Source: Nocardiopsis ganjiahuensis DSM 45031
GTDB lineage: Bacteria > Actinomycetota > Actinomycetes > Streptosporangiales > Streptosporangiaceae
Assembly (NCBI RefSeq): GCF_000341085.1
Contig: NZ_ANBA01000017.1
Span: 248,001-312,000 of the forward strand
Length of the DNA stretch: 64,000 nucleotides
Direction of reading: 5' to 3'
Made by a program: the position numbers and the translations under genes. Positions 14,234-22,595 of this stretch are shown piece after piece (position 1 is the stretch's first letter; the number at the start of each line of letters is the position of its first letter). The notes beneath the pieces are model-generated. The model did no database searches and had not been told where the DNA came from. It was given only the letters and a program-made list of their open reading frames with translations.

Positions 14234-16345
14234 TCAGGGACTGTCCAGGGCCTCGTCCATCCGGGTGCCGAGAGCGTCGGAGAGCAGGCGCGCGTAGGTC
14301 TCGGTGAGGTGGTGCGAGTCCCGGTAGACCACGACGTTGCCGATCACCGCGGGACAGGCGCCGTCCGTGCAGATCATGTCGGTGAGGTCGATGAGCTCGG
14401 CCCCCTCCACCTCACGGGCGGCCAGTTCCTGCGGGTCGTCGAGCTCCAGCGCCGCCGACGCGGGCCGGTCGCAGGCGGAGAGGTCGTGGGTGTACGACGC
14501 CAGGCAGTCGAGCACGTCCGTGGTGGTGCGCGGCGTGTCCCGGATCACGAGGAGCGGGGTGTCGGGGCCGGCGACCTCCCCCCACAGCTCGACCATGCCC
14601 TCGGCCATGGCGTCGCGCGCCTCCGGGCCGGATTCGAGGCCGTACGGAGTCCCCGCCGCCGAGGAACTGGTGATCAGCAGGTCCGGTTCCAGAGCGTCGA
14701 TCTCGCCGACCACCGCCCGGTTCCAGTCCGAGCACTCCTCGTAGAGCGTCCCCTCCCGGCTCACCTCGGTCGCGGTGAACGCGCAGGCCGACTTGTTGAA
14801 CACCACGATCCGCCACCCGCGCTCCCGGCCCAGCTCGTCCAACGCCGGGAACCACTGGGTGCTGTGCGAGTCCCCGGTGAGCGCCACCGTGGTGTCCGCG
14901 TCCTCGGGGCCGTAGACACACGGATCCGAGGGGTCCCGTTTGTCGAAGCCGGCGTGGCAGCCGTCGTCGTATGCCTGTGGTGTGTCGTCCTCCGCCCCGA
15001 CCGGGGAGGGGTACAGCCACGCCCCCTCCGTGGAGGGCAGGCCGATCGCCTCCGGGCCCACGTGCACCGCCGGGTCGAAGTCGCCCGCCTGGAAGCTGTC
15101 GACCCGGGCCAGGGCCGCGGCGGTCACCGCGCCCACGGACAGGATCCCGACCAGGGCCACGGCCAGGGCCCCGCGCCCCGTGCGGACCAGGCCGTGCCGG
15201 GCCACCGGGTCCTCCACCCAGAGCTTGGTCGCCCAGGCCAGCAGGAACGACAGCGCGGCCACGGCCACGAACCCCAGGGGACCGAGGGTGTCCCGTTCGA
15301 GCAGGGCCAGCGCGAACACGATGAGGGGCCAGTGCCACAGGTACAGGGCGTAGGAGATGTCACCGACGAACCGGGCCGGGCCCGTGCTCAGCACCGTCGC
15401 GGCGGAGGGGCCGGGGGAGCGTTCGGCGGCGATCACCGCCACGCAGCCCAGGACGGGCAGGAGCGCGGCGTACCCGGGGAAGGGGGTGCCGGAGTCGTAG
15501 AGCACGGCGGAGGCCACCACCGCTGCCAGACCCGCCCAGCCCAGGGGGAGGCGGAGCGGCTCCGGCAGTCCCCGCTCGGCGAGGAACAGCGCGAGGAGCC
15601 CGCCGGCGGCCAGCTCCCAGGCCCGGGTGGTGGGCAGGAAGTAGGCCGAGGGGGCACCGCTCGAGGTCAGCAGCAGCGAGCAGACCAACGAGGCCGCGAA
15701 CACCGAGGCCAGCAGCACCGTGAGCGCCCCGGTCCCGGCCGCGGTCGCCGCGCCGGACGCGGCCCCGGAACCCCGCCGGAGGGAGCCGCGCCGCAGGAGG
15801 AGCGCCCACAGGACGAACAGCAGCGGCCACACCACGTAGAACTGCTCCTCCACCGACAGCGACCAGAAGTGCTGCACGGGGCTGGGCGCCGTCTCCGCCG
15901 CCAGGTAGTCCAGCGCCTGGTTGCCCAGGTAGAGGTTCTCCACGTACGCCGCGGAGGCCAGCAACTGCCAGGCGGTGTCACCCAGCCGGGTCACCGGCAG
16001 CAGCACAACGGAGGCCGCCCCGGTCGCCAGGAGCACCACCGTGGCGGCGGGCAGCAGGCGCCGGACCCGCCGCACGTAGAACCCGGCCAGCGACACCCGG
16101 CCGTGTTCGCGGACCTCACGCAGCAGCAGCGACGTGATGAGGAACCCGGAGATCACGAAGAACACGTCGACGCCCACGTACCCGCCCGGCAACAGCTCCG
16201 GGTTCAGGTGGTAGACGAGCACGAGCAGCACGGCGACGGCGCGCAACCCCTGCACCTCGGGCCGGAAACGGCTTCCGGGCGCCCGGGCCGCGGACCGTTC
16301 CGGAGCGGCGGCGACCTGCGGCGAAGAGAAGTCGGGTGATCGCAT
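14234..16345 (-). CDS. OafA/YrhL-type membrane acyltransferase with C-terminal SGNH domain, 703 aa
   Basis: The N-terminal acyltransferase-3 domain has about ten to eleven membrane helices; the family signatures VYHLNPELLPGGYVGVDVFF, SGFLITSLLL, FYVRRVRRLLPA and SLSVEEQFYVVWPLL are all present. A periplasmic C-terminal SGNH esterase-like domain follows: block I VALTGDSHS, an Asn/Gly-containing middle, and DSHHLTETYARLL as the Asp-His block. Such proteins move acyl (often acetyl) groups across the membrane onto cell-wall polymers, polysaccharides or antibiotics. ATG 16345 was chosen because it starts just before the basic and first membrane segment; a start up to 117 nt earlier is possible and neither has a good ribosome site. 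It stands alone between two conflict-type loci and may act on the cell envelope independently. Confidence 0.88.
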   Translation of the reverse strand: MRSPDFSSPQVAAAPERSAARAPGSRFRPEVQGLRAVAVLLVLVYHLNPELLPGGYVGVDVFFVISGFLITSLLLREVREHGRVSLAGFYVRRVRRLLPAATVVLLATGAASVVLLPVTRLGDTAWQLLASAAYVENLYLGNQALDYLAAETAPSPVQHFWSLSVEEQFYVVWPLLFVLWALLLRRGSLRRGSGAASGAATAAGTGALTVLLASVFAASLVCSLLLTSSGAPSAYFLPTTRAWELAAGGLLALFLAERGLPEPLRLPLGWAGLAAVVASAVLYDSGTPFPGYAALLPVLGCVAVIAAERSPGPSAATVLSTGPARFVGDISYALYLWHWPLIVFALALLERDTLGPLGFVAVAALSFLLAWATKLWVEDPVARHGLVRTGRGALAVALVGILSVGAVTAAALARVDSFQAGDFDPAVHVGPEAIGLPSTEGAWLYPSPVGAEDDTPQAYDDGCHAGFDKRDPSDPCVYGPEDADTTVALTGDSHSTQWFPALDELGRERGWRIVVFNKSACAFTATEVSREGTLYEECSDWNRAVVGEIDALEPDLLITSSSAAGTPYGLESGPEARDAMAEGMVELWGEVAGPDTPLLVIRDTPRTTTDVLDCLASYTHDLSACDRPASAALELDDPQELAAREVEGAELIDLTDMICTDGACPAVIGNVVVYRDSHHLTETYARLLSDALGTRMDEALDSP

Positions 16346-16720
16346 CCAGTCATGATGGGCCCTTCCGCTGTCCCGGGAAGGGCGACTCGGAGAGCCTTTC
16401 GCGAGTGTTTCCCGACTCTTCGCCAGCCGGAGAGAAATCCCTCCGTTTCCGTTGCCTGCCATACCGGTTCAGCCGTGCCTGTTGACGGTCGGGTGGCTGA
16501 CGTGGCGCCGCCCCCGAGCTCCGTCCGGTCCGGGGTTTCCCGTTTCCCCGGAAAAGGGCGGTGGGAAACAAGCCGATCGGCCTTTCCAGATCTGGGGTTT
16601 GGGCACATTATCGGAGTGCTGGAAAAAGGCGCTTGGTGGCGATATGTATCGTCATTTCCGTTGTGTCCAAAAGTTGGCAATAGTCGTTCATTTTATTTTC
16701 CTTGATGCGGATGGGGAGTC
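16346..16720. other. Divergent intergenic region ahead of the TIR gene
   Basis: About 375 nt between divergently read genes. It is less GC-rich than its surroundings, especially 16,600-16,710 (with TTCATTTTATTTTCC), and probably carries the promoters of both the acyltransferase and the TIR operon. I see no gene or clear operator. Confidence 0.5.
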
Positions 16721-17518
16721 ATGACCAGCTGTTTCATCAACTACCGGACTGGCGACGGTGAACACGTCGCCCTGCTCCTTGGGCGGGAACTGGCCCAGCG
16801 TTTCGGTGCGGAGGAGGTGTTCCGGGCCAGCGACTCGATCCCGGCCGGAAGTGACTTCGAGCAGGAACTCAGAAAAGCGGTGCGAGGCTGCGAGGTTCTT
16901 GTTGCGGTCATCGGCTCGGAGTGGTTGGAGATCCGCGGTGGCGATGGCCGACGGGCGGTCGACAACCCTGAGGACTGGACGCGCTGGGAGATCGCGGCCG
17001 CCTTCGCGTCCGGCGCGACGGTGATCCCCGTGCTGATCGAGGCCACGCCGCGCCTTCGTAAGGACGACTTGCCCAAGGAACTCGCCCCACTGGCTAGTTG
17101 CCAGTACCGGCGGCTGCGCCACCGGACCTCGAGCTCCGACCTCGATGAGATCGCCGAGGCCGTCCTGGTCGCCGCCACCGAGCTGGACAGGAGACTGCAG
17201 GCCCGGTCCGGGAAGGAGACGGCCGTGCGGAACGGGGAGGCGCGCACGGACAACAGCATGGCCGACGTCGACGGCATCGCCGTGCAGGCCAGGGACTACA
17301 GCAACAGCGGCGTGGTGGTCAACGGCAACGGGGCCACCACCAACACCGGTTCGGGTGACCTCAACCAGAACTCGACCGTCACGCACGTCTCCGGGGACCA
17401 GAGTTCGACCACCTACCACGTGGCGGGTGACCAGAACTCGACAACCAACCACGTGTCCGGCGACCAGACCGTCAGGGGCCAGAACACCGGCGGCACCTAT
17501 GGGAAGGGCCGCCGGTGA
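16721..17518 (+). CDS. TIR-domain protein with C-terminal amyloid-like repeats, 265 aa
   Basis: Residues 1-155 form a TIR domain: SCFINYRTGDGEHVA (strand A and loop), VFRASDSIPAGSDFEQEL (BB-loop region), VLVAVIGSEWL (strand C/D) and DWTRWEI, in which Glu90 occupies the position of the catalytic Glu of TIR NAD-hydrolases. An Ala/Glu helix and linker follow. From about 180 the tail is low in hydrophobics and rich in Gly, Asn, Asp, Gln, Ser and Thr: GIAVQARDYSNSGVVVNGNG, then three spaced units ending THVSGDQ, YHVAGDQ and NHVSGDQ (219-249). Such repeats resemble bacterial amyloid signalling sequences that seed a matching partner. The downstream gene overlaps by 4 nt and begins with the same unit. 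GGGGAG precedes the ATG closely. NADase activity and amyloid formation are inferred. Confidence 0.88.
   Translation: MTSCFINYRTGDGEHVALLLGRELAQRFGAEEVFRASDSIPAGSDFEQELRKAVRGCEVLVAVIGSEWLEIRGGDGRRAVDNPEDWTRWEIAAAFASGATVIPVLIEATPRLRKDDLPKELAPLASCQYRRLRHRTSSSDLDEIAEAVLVAATELDRRLQARSGKETAVRNGEARTDNSMADVDGIAVQARDYSNSGVVVNGNGATTNTGSGDLNQNSTVTHVSGDQSSTTYHVAGDQNSTTNHVSGDQTVRGQNTGGTYGKGRR
17333..17401 (+). repeat. Amyloid-like repeat module, copy 1 (end of TIR gene)
   Basis: This 69-nt stretch encodes TIR residues 205-227 (ATTNTGSGDLNQNSTVTHVSG plus DQ). It matches 17578-17646 at 61 of 69 bases by my alignment, with the same frame and no gaps; two further shorter degenerate units (YHVAGDQ, NHVSGDQ) follow it. 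Confidence 0.85.
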
Positions 17519-19569
17519 CCCCGCAGGAGACCGACCCCCGCGCCTGGCCCGCGGGACCGACCACCAGTGGTGACAACGCCACCACCAACACCGGTTCGGG
17601 AGACGTCAACCAGGACTCGACGGTCACCCATGTGTCCGGGAACCAGTACCAGCAGCACTTCTACGTCAGTGCCTACTCCGGGCGGCTCAGATTCGATGCC
17701 AAGGGGCAGGTGATCTACGGCAAGGAACGCAGGATCGTTCCCGGGGACCGGCTGGCCACTCTGCGCCGTCGCTTCGTCGCTCCGCCCGGCTTCGATGAGA
17801 AGGAAAACCGAGCCGGGATCGCGCGCCATGGAGCGGTCGTCCTCAGCACCAGGCCCGGGGACGGGGCCAAGGCCGCAGCCCAGATGACCCTGGCCCCAGT
17901 CGGAGAGGAGGCCGACCAGGATGTCCAGGACGACCTGGTCCGGACCAACGACGAGGGGCAGCCGTTCCTCGACGAGAAAGAGCTCAAGGGCGGTGAACGC
18001 CTCCTGGTCGACCTCACCCGGGAGAACAGAGCCGCCCTTGGACCCCTGCACGACGACCTGGAGGGGTTGCGCACGCGGGTTCTCAGAGCGGGTGCCTCTC
18101 TCGTGGTGCTGGTGGAACACGAAGACGTGGAGTGGCTGCACCCTTCCCTGAAGGACCGGGTGGTTCCACACCACCGGCCGGATGCGCTCGCCGTTCTCGC
18201 CGAGCACCTCAGCTCCCGTGCCGTACCGGGGTTCTTCCCGAACAGTGCCACGGAGAAGGTCCGTACATGGGCCGCCACAGCGACCATGGGGGGTATCGAG
18301 GAACTCGCTCGGCGCACCGAGGCCGCCTACCGGGAAGCCGGATTCGAGGGGCGGATCGATGACTGGCTGAGCCGGGCCCTTGGGGCGGGAGAGGAGGTCC
18401 TGCCCAAGAAATTGGAGGAGAAGAAGGGCCGGGAACGGGCGGTCCTGCTGGCCGCCTCCCTGGTGGAGGGGGCACCCGTCGAGCACCTGGCCGCCGGTGT
18501 GGACTCGTTGCTGGACCAGATCTCCTTCCCCGAGGACGAGACACCCCTGCTCGACCGGAAGAACTTCCGCGAAGAACTGCGTGACGGTGAGATCCGGGTG
18601 GGAGCCGAACGCAGGGCGTACTTCGAGCAGCCCGGCCGGGCCGGGGCGCTGCGCAGTGCCTTCTGGGACGCCCACCCCCGGCTGCATGACGAACTCGGCC
18701 GGTGGGTGGACACACTGGTCACCAACCGGATCCTGTGGCCCGCGGACCAGGATCGGGTCGCCGAACGCTGGGCCGAACAGACTCTGCGGATCGCGGATCC
18801 GGAGCGGGTGTTCGAGCGGGCCAGAGGATGGGTCTCCCAACGGCGTGGAACCGCTCCGCAGGCCGCGGTGCTGCTGACCACTGTGCTTCGGGACCGTCGG
18901 TACGGCAGAGAGGGGCGGCAGCGCATCTACCAGTGGGCGAAGAACACGGGGATCGGATGGGAGTTCGCCCAGGTACTGGTCGCTGTGTGCGCGCAGGAAC
19001 TGGCCGCGACCCACCCCGGACAGGCCATCGTCCGACTGCACCTGCTCGCCGTCAACCAGTCGGAGGCGGTGGCCGAGGCGGCCCGGGCAGAGCTGGGCAC
19101 TCTGGCCAACGAACGTCCGCTGTACCGCAAGATCCTGCGGAGGGTCTGCGACCGCCTCCCCGAACACGGCCATCCGGTCGACCAGGGCCTGTTCTGGGAC
19201 CTCACCGCACCCGAACGCCTGGTCGGAGCCGGAGCGCGGCCTCGAACGGTCCCGCCCGAGGTCGAGGGCCTGGTGCGGAAAGGACTGTGCCACGTGCTCC
19301 ACGGGCGCCCGCAACAGACCAGGGAGTACGCCCACCGCTGGATCGGCCACGGTGCCCAGCTCAGGGAGATCCTGGTGATGGCCGCCGTCAGCGCCGGGAC
19401 CCTGCCTGCCCTCTACACCGCCGCGCTCCACTGGCGGGCGGCGGCCGGTCCCGAGGAACGGGGGAGCCGCCGCTCCGCCGGCGCTGCCCTGATCCGGCTC
19501 ATCGACACCGCCGAAGGACTGGACTCACCCTTCGACACCCTCGCCGAACAACCTTCGGAGGCACGGTGA
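17515..19569 (+). CDS. Amyloid-repeat / STAND-like protein with degenerate P-loop, partner of the TIR protein, 684 aa
   Basis: GTG 17515 overlaps the TIR stop (GTGA) with GGAAGGG upstream, so the two are likely co-translated. Residues 18-50 carry the same Gly/Asn/Gln repeat found at the TIR tail, then QQHFYVSAYSGRLRF. A Rossmann-like NTPase region follows: LATLRRRFVAPPGF is the lead-in common to actinomycete STAND-like proteins, and the P-loop position reads VVLSTRPGDGAKAAAQ, lacking a canonical GxxxxGK[ST]. A Walker B candidate is ASLVVLVEHED. The rest (about 230-680) is alpha-helical with HEAT/TPR-like spacing. No membrane segment is seen. By analogy with NLR-like pairs this protein would be the sensor/nucleator and TIR the effector, although its nucleotide binding looks lost. 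Function is inferred from context. Confidence 0.78.
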   Translation: MTPQETDPRAWPAGPTTSGDNATTNTGSGDVNQDSTVTHVSGNQYQQHFYVSAYSGRLRFDAKGQVIYGKERRIVPGDRLATLRRRFVAPPGFDEKENRAGIARHGAVVLSTRPGDGAKAAAQMTLAPVGEEADQDVQDDLVRTNDEGQPFLDEKELKGGERLLVDLTRENRAALGPLHDDLEGLRTRVLRAGASLVVLVEHEDVEWLHPSLKDRVVPHHRPDALAVLAEHLSSRAVPGFFPNSATEKVRTWAATATMGGIEELARRTEAAYREAGFEGRIDDWLSRALGAGEEVLPKKLEEKKGRERAVLLAASLVEGAPVEHLAAGVDSLLDQISFPEDETPLLDRKNFREELRDGEIRVGAERRAYFEQPGRAGALRSAFWDAHPRLHDELGRWVDTLVTNRILWPADQDRVAERWAEQTLRIADPERVFERARGWVSQRRGTAPQAAVLLTTVLRDRRYGREGRQRIYQWAKNTGIGWEFAQVLVAVCAQELAATHPGQAIVRLHLLAVNQSEAVAEAARAELGTLANERPLYRKILRRVCDRLPEHGHPVDQGLFWDLTAPERLVGAGARPRTVPPEVEGLVRKGLCHVLHGRPQQTREYAHRWIGHGAQLREILVMAAVSAGTLPALYTAALHWRAAAGPEERGSRRSAGAALIRLIDTAEGLDSPFDTLAEQPSEAR
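17578..17646 (+). repeat. Amyloid-like repeat module, copy 2 (start of STAND-like gene)
   Basis: This stretch encodes residues 22-44 of the downstream protein, beginning ATTNTGSGDVNQDSTVTHVS and ending GNQ. Conservation of both DNA and protein between the tail of one gene and the head of the next suggests duplication and/or selection for homotypic contact. Confidence 0.85.
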
Positions 19570-19690
19570 AGCCACCGCACCGCGAGCTGGGTGAGTCGAG
19601 TGAGCGGCCACCCGCTCGGTACTTCTCCAGGCAGGATCCCCTTCGCCTCACCCGGCTTTCCCCGGCCGCTGAACGATTTACGGAGACTCC

Positions 19691-20839
19691 ATGAGCCCCA
19701 TGCTTCGACGCATCGCGGTCCTGGTCGCGATCATGGTCCCCCTGGTCCTCGCCCTCTCCCTCTTCCTCGACTGGTGGGTTCTGGTCCTGATCCCGCCCTT
19801 GCTGCTCATCGGGGTGCTCGCGCTCATGCTGAGCAGTACGAAGGCGGCGGTGCCCGGCGAGACCGAGGCCCCGCCGGACCCGTTCGTGGAGAGCGGGCCG
19901 CAGGGCGCCCGGATCAGGGAGGACCTGCTGCCCAGCCAGGACGACGAGTACCCCTTCGTCTTCTCGGCCATGGTCCGGTGGAGGTGGACCGGTGCCCCCG
20001 ACCCCAGACTGCGCAACCCCGGGGAGTTCGCCAAGCAGATGGTCATGGAACAGTCCGGGGAGGTGAGCACGGGGTATCGGCCCAAGGACCACGACGTGGC
20101 CCGCCACCGGGTGGCGTCGGTTCTGGGGGTGGCCGCACACGGGTTCGACGGCGCTCTGGAGGTATGGGCGGAGGACGTAACGCTCACACTTTCCGAAGAA
20201 GACGAGAACCGTCTGGCCCGAATCGCCAAGGCACGGAAGGAAGGGGCTCTGTGGGAGGTGGAGCGTTCCGTGGAGTCCGCCAAACGCAGGTACTTCGCTG
20301 ATGACGTCCTGGCCACCCCCGGTAGCGCGATCGTCTGGGACCTGGTGCGCGGGGACGCGGACGTCAATCGCACCCATGGCCTGATCGAGGTGCTCACGCG
20401 GGTCGCGGAGGCATCGAAGGGCGAGGACCCGGAGGATCTCCTGGAGCGGTTGCGGGCGGCCTCCCCGGAGGCCTTCTCCTTCCTCAACGAGATCGTGCGG
20501 GAGGAGCGGACCTCTGAGGCGTTCGGGGGAGCGGAGAAGTGGAGTGGACGTGACGGGAGCGAGGCCGTCGTCGGGGAGAGCGAGGACGAGCTGACACGTT
20601 CGGTCGAGAGGATCGCGGCCAGGATCGGGGAGGAGATCAAGGATGAGGACAAGCGTGTCCAACTGGTACACCGGCTGGTCGAGCTTTTCGAGAAGGCTTC
20701 GCTGACTGAGCTCGCGGAGCTGCTTCGGCGCGCTCACCCTTTGCCGGACGAGGAGGACGGTTTCGTCCTGGGGGTCACCTACGAAGCGCCGGAACCCCTG
20801 CCCACGCCATCGCCCAACGGCAACGGAGTGCCGCACTGA
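19691..20839 (+). CDS. Membrane-anchored protein, paralogue of the 22596-23672 product, 382 aa
   Basis: Two hydrophobic helices at residues about 5-48 (IAVLVAIMVPLVLALSLFLD; WWVLVLIPPLLLIGVLALML) anchor a long cytoplasmic part. Conserved with its paralogue are YPFVFSAMVRWRW, LRNP, the strand EVWAEDVTLTLSEEDENRLA, a Lys/Arg/Glu-rich helix (ARKEGALWEVERS) and a C-terminal IKDEDKRVQLVHRLVELFEK helix. The layout (membrane hairpin, beta-rich domain, charged helix) is reminiscent of SPFH/band-7 scaffold proteins, but I see no decisive motif. CGGAG lies 5 nt before the ATG. It follows the TIR/STAND-like pair by 121 nt on the same strand, so it may be the third gene of that operon and provide membrane localisation. 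Confidence 0.72.
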   Translation: MSPMLRRIAVLVAIMVPLVLALSLFLDWWVLVLIPPLLLIGVLALMLSSTKAAVPGETEAPPDPFVESGPQGARIREDLLPSQDDEYPFVFSAMVRWRWTGAPDPRLRNPGEFAKQMVMEQSGEVSTGYRPKDHDVARHRVASVLGVAAHGFDGALEVWAEDVTLTLSEEDENRLARIAKARKEGALWEVERSVESAKRRYFADDVLATPGSAIVWDLVRGDADVNRTHGLIEVLTRVAEASKGEDPEDLLERLRAASPEAFSFLNEIVREERTSEAFGGAEKWSGRDGSEAVVGESEDELTRSVERIAARIGEEIKDEDKRVQLVHRLVELFEKASLTELAELLRRAHPLPDEEDGFVLGVTYEAPEPLPTPSPNGNGVPH

Positions 20840-20862
20840 GCCTTTTGTCCGGGCGGGAGTCA

Positions 20863-20897
20863 GGGCCGTGTTCGGGTGTACAGCCCGAGCACGGCCC
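20863..20897. terminator. Bidirectional hairpin terminator
   Basis: GGGCCGTGTTCGGG and CCCGAGCACGGCCC form 14-bp arms with one mismatch around a 7-nt loop, between two converging genes. Confidence 0.65.
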
Positions 20898-20916
20898 CGG
20901 CCGTTGTTGGCGGAAT

Positions 20917-22263
20917 TCAGGCCCTGCTCAATGCGGTCAGCAGCATCGGTGAAAGCTCCTGCACTGAACGGTGACCGTGGTACCGGGCGAGCGTTTGGTG
21001 CAGTCGGCGCAGATCCAGCCGGACGGTGGCCGAGCCCACCTCCGAGGACCCGGTCAGGAGTTCGGTGGTGATCACACAGGCCTGGTCGACCTCCCCGGAC
21101 AGGGCGTGGGCAATCGCCCGGCGCACCCCGAAACGGGTCCGAGCCCGGACGGCGTCCACCGGAATCAGCGCACACTCCTGGTCCAGGACTCGGGCGGCCT
21201 CCTCCGCACGCCCCAGATCGACCAGGCACCACCCCCGGGTGACCCCCACCGGGTCGCTGACGTGCCTCGAACCCAGTACCTCCGGTCCATGCCTTCGCCC
21301 GCTCTCAGGGGCCGCCTCGTCAGAGGCGAGGAGCGCACGTGCACGCTCCAGCGCGCGCTCGCAGGAGAGCAGGTCACCGGCCAGAGCATGCCCTTGGGCC
21401 TCACGTTTGGCGGCCAGGCCCCGCACCCGGGTCGACGTCTCCGGGTTGCGCTGAGCGCGCTGTGCCAGGGCGATGGTTCGGGGACTGTCGTGCGCGTACA
21501 TGGTGACCAGAGCGCGGCGGACCAGTGCGTACGCACCCATCTCTCGGCTGCCGCCCGCCTCGGCCAGGGACACGGCGGTATCCGTCCACCACAGGGCCTG
21601 CTGCTCCGAGCCGCTCTCCTGCGCCATCCACCCCGTGTATTCGGCGAACCGGGCGGCCAGGCGAAGCACCACGCCCCGCTGGGCCGGGGGAGCGGATCTG
21701 GCCAACTGGCGGAGCGCGTTCGTCTGGGCGATGGCGATGGGGAAGACCATCGTCGGCGCCATGCGCTGCCCCATGGTCCTGAGCTCGCCCAGCTGGGTAC
21801 GGAAGCTGGCCAGGGCGGGTTCGGTGTCCAGGCGTGCGCGTGGGGCGGTGCCGCCGACCGCGGGACCGGCGCTTGTTCCCGCGCCCAGAACGGAGAGAGC
21901 GCCGAGGGAAAGAGCGGTGCGGCGATCCATCCCGACGAAGCCCGTCCCGCCGTCTGGTGTCATGCTCATGAGCCATACCTCCTGGTCGTCCGTGGGAGGC
22001 TCCGCCTGGCCGTCGGCACGGTTCGGGGTTTCGCCCGGCGCGTTCCTCAAGTTGTTCCCCGGGCCCTTCTCCGCCGCGAGGCGAGAGAGCTGCCCGTCGG
22101 CGGCCAGGGCCGCGTCGCAGGCCCGGGCCAGATCCTGGGAGGGCTTCTTGGCGCCGTTCTCCAGTTTGCTCAGGTGGCTCTTGCTGTAGTGGACCTTCCG
22201 GGCCAGAGCTTCAAGGCTCATCCCGGCCTGCTGCCGACGGAAGCGGAGCTCGGCACTGAACAT
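20917..22263 (-). CDS. XRE-family HTH regulator with TPR-like C-terminus, 448 aa
   Basis: The N-terminal helix-turn-helix (about 1-60) reads LRFRRQQAGMSLEALARKVH followed by YSKSHLSKLENGAKKPS, a classical XRE unit. A linker with RRTALSLGALSVLGAG resembles a twin-arginine signal, but it lies internally (about 115) as in many actinomycete members of this family and is unlikely to export the protein. Residues 140-448 are helical TPR-like repeats. I prefer ATG 22263 (GAGGTGAG 8 nt upstream); GTG 22272 is an alternative with no room for a ribosome site. It sits between two paralogous membrane-protein genes and divergently from the second, so it may control them. Ligand or target is unknown. Confidence 0.88.
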   Translation of the reverse strand: MFSAELRFRRQQAGMSLEALARKVHYSKSHLSKLENGAKKPSQDLARACDAALAADGQLSRLAAEKGPGNNLRNAPGETPNRADGQAEPPTDDQEVWLMSMTPDGGTGFVGMDRRTALSLGALSVLGAGTSAGPAVGGTAPRARLDTEPALASFRTQLGELRTMGQRMAPTMVFPIAIAQTNALRQLARSAPPAQRGVVLRLAARFAEYTGWMAQESGSEQQALWWTDTAVSLAEAGGSREMGAYALVRRALVTMYAHDSPRTIALAQRAQRNPETSTRVRGLAAKREAQGHALAGDLLSCERALERARALLASDEAAPESGRRHGPEVLGSRHVSDPVGVTRGWCLVDLGRAEEAARVLDQECALIPVDAVRARTRFGVRRAIAHALSGEVDQACVITTELLTGSSEVGSATVRLDLRRLHQTLARYHGHRSVQELSPMLLTALSRA

Positions 22264-22595
22264 TCTTCTCACCTCGGTGGGGGTTGATCGGGGGTGTTCC
22301 GGTGTCTTTCGCAGAGGCGGAGGGAAACGGGCCGGGCGCTGGGGACGGGGCAGGCACCAGGCGGATGTGAGGGGTCATATCCGGCGGATCGGAGGGGGAA
22401 ACGGTGCCCTGGTGGCGAATGGGTGGCGGGGATCACGGGGGTGACCGAGGGGTTGCGAAGGGATGTCGAGGGCTTCGGAAAGGCTGACGGGGCGGCTGAC
22501 TCGGCGTTGGTGGCACGGGCACGCCGGTTCTCGGGCACACTTGCCAGAGGACCTTTCGTTCCGAGCCCCTTGCCCCCGCCTGAGGAGACATCCCC
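22264..22595. other. Divergent promoter region
   Basis: 332 nt between the XRE gene (minus) and the second membrane paralogue (plus). No further gene is apparent. It should contain both promoters and is the natural place for binding by the XRE protein; I do not see a perfect palindrome. Confidence 0.45.

Noticed and set aside
14309-16339. Open plus-strand frame of 676 codons opposite the acyltransferase
   Set aside because: GC-rich antisense artefact: composition dominated by Arg/Gly/Gln/His, no domain, while the minus-strand frame has clear acyltransferase-3 and SGNH signatures.
20917-22263. XRE/TPR protein as a twin-arginine exported protein
   Set aside because: The RRTALSLGALSVLGAG segment is internal, after the DNA-binding domain; export is not compatible with that order.
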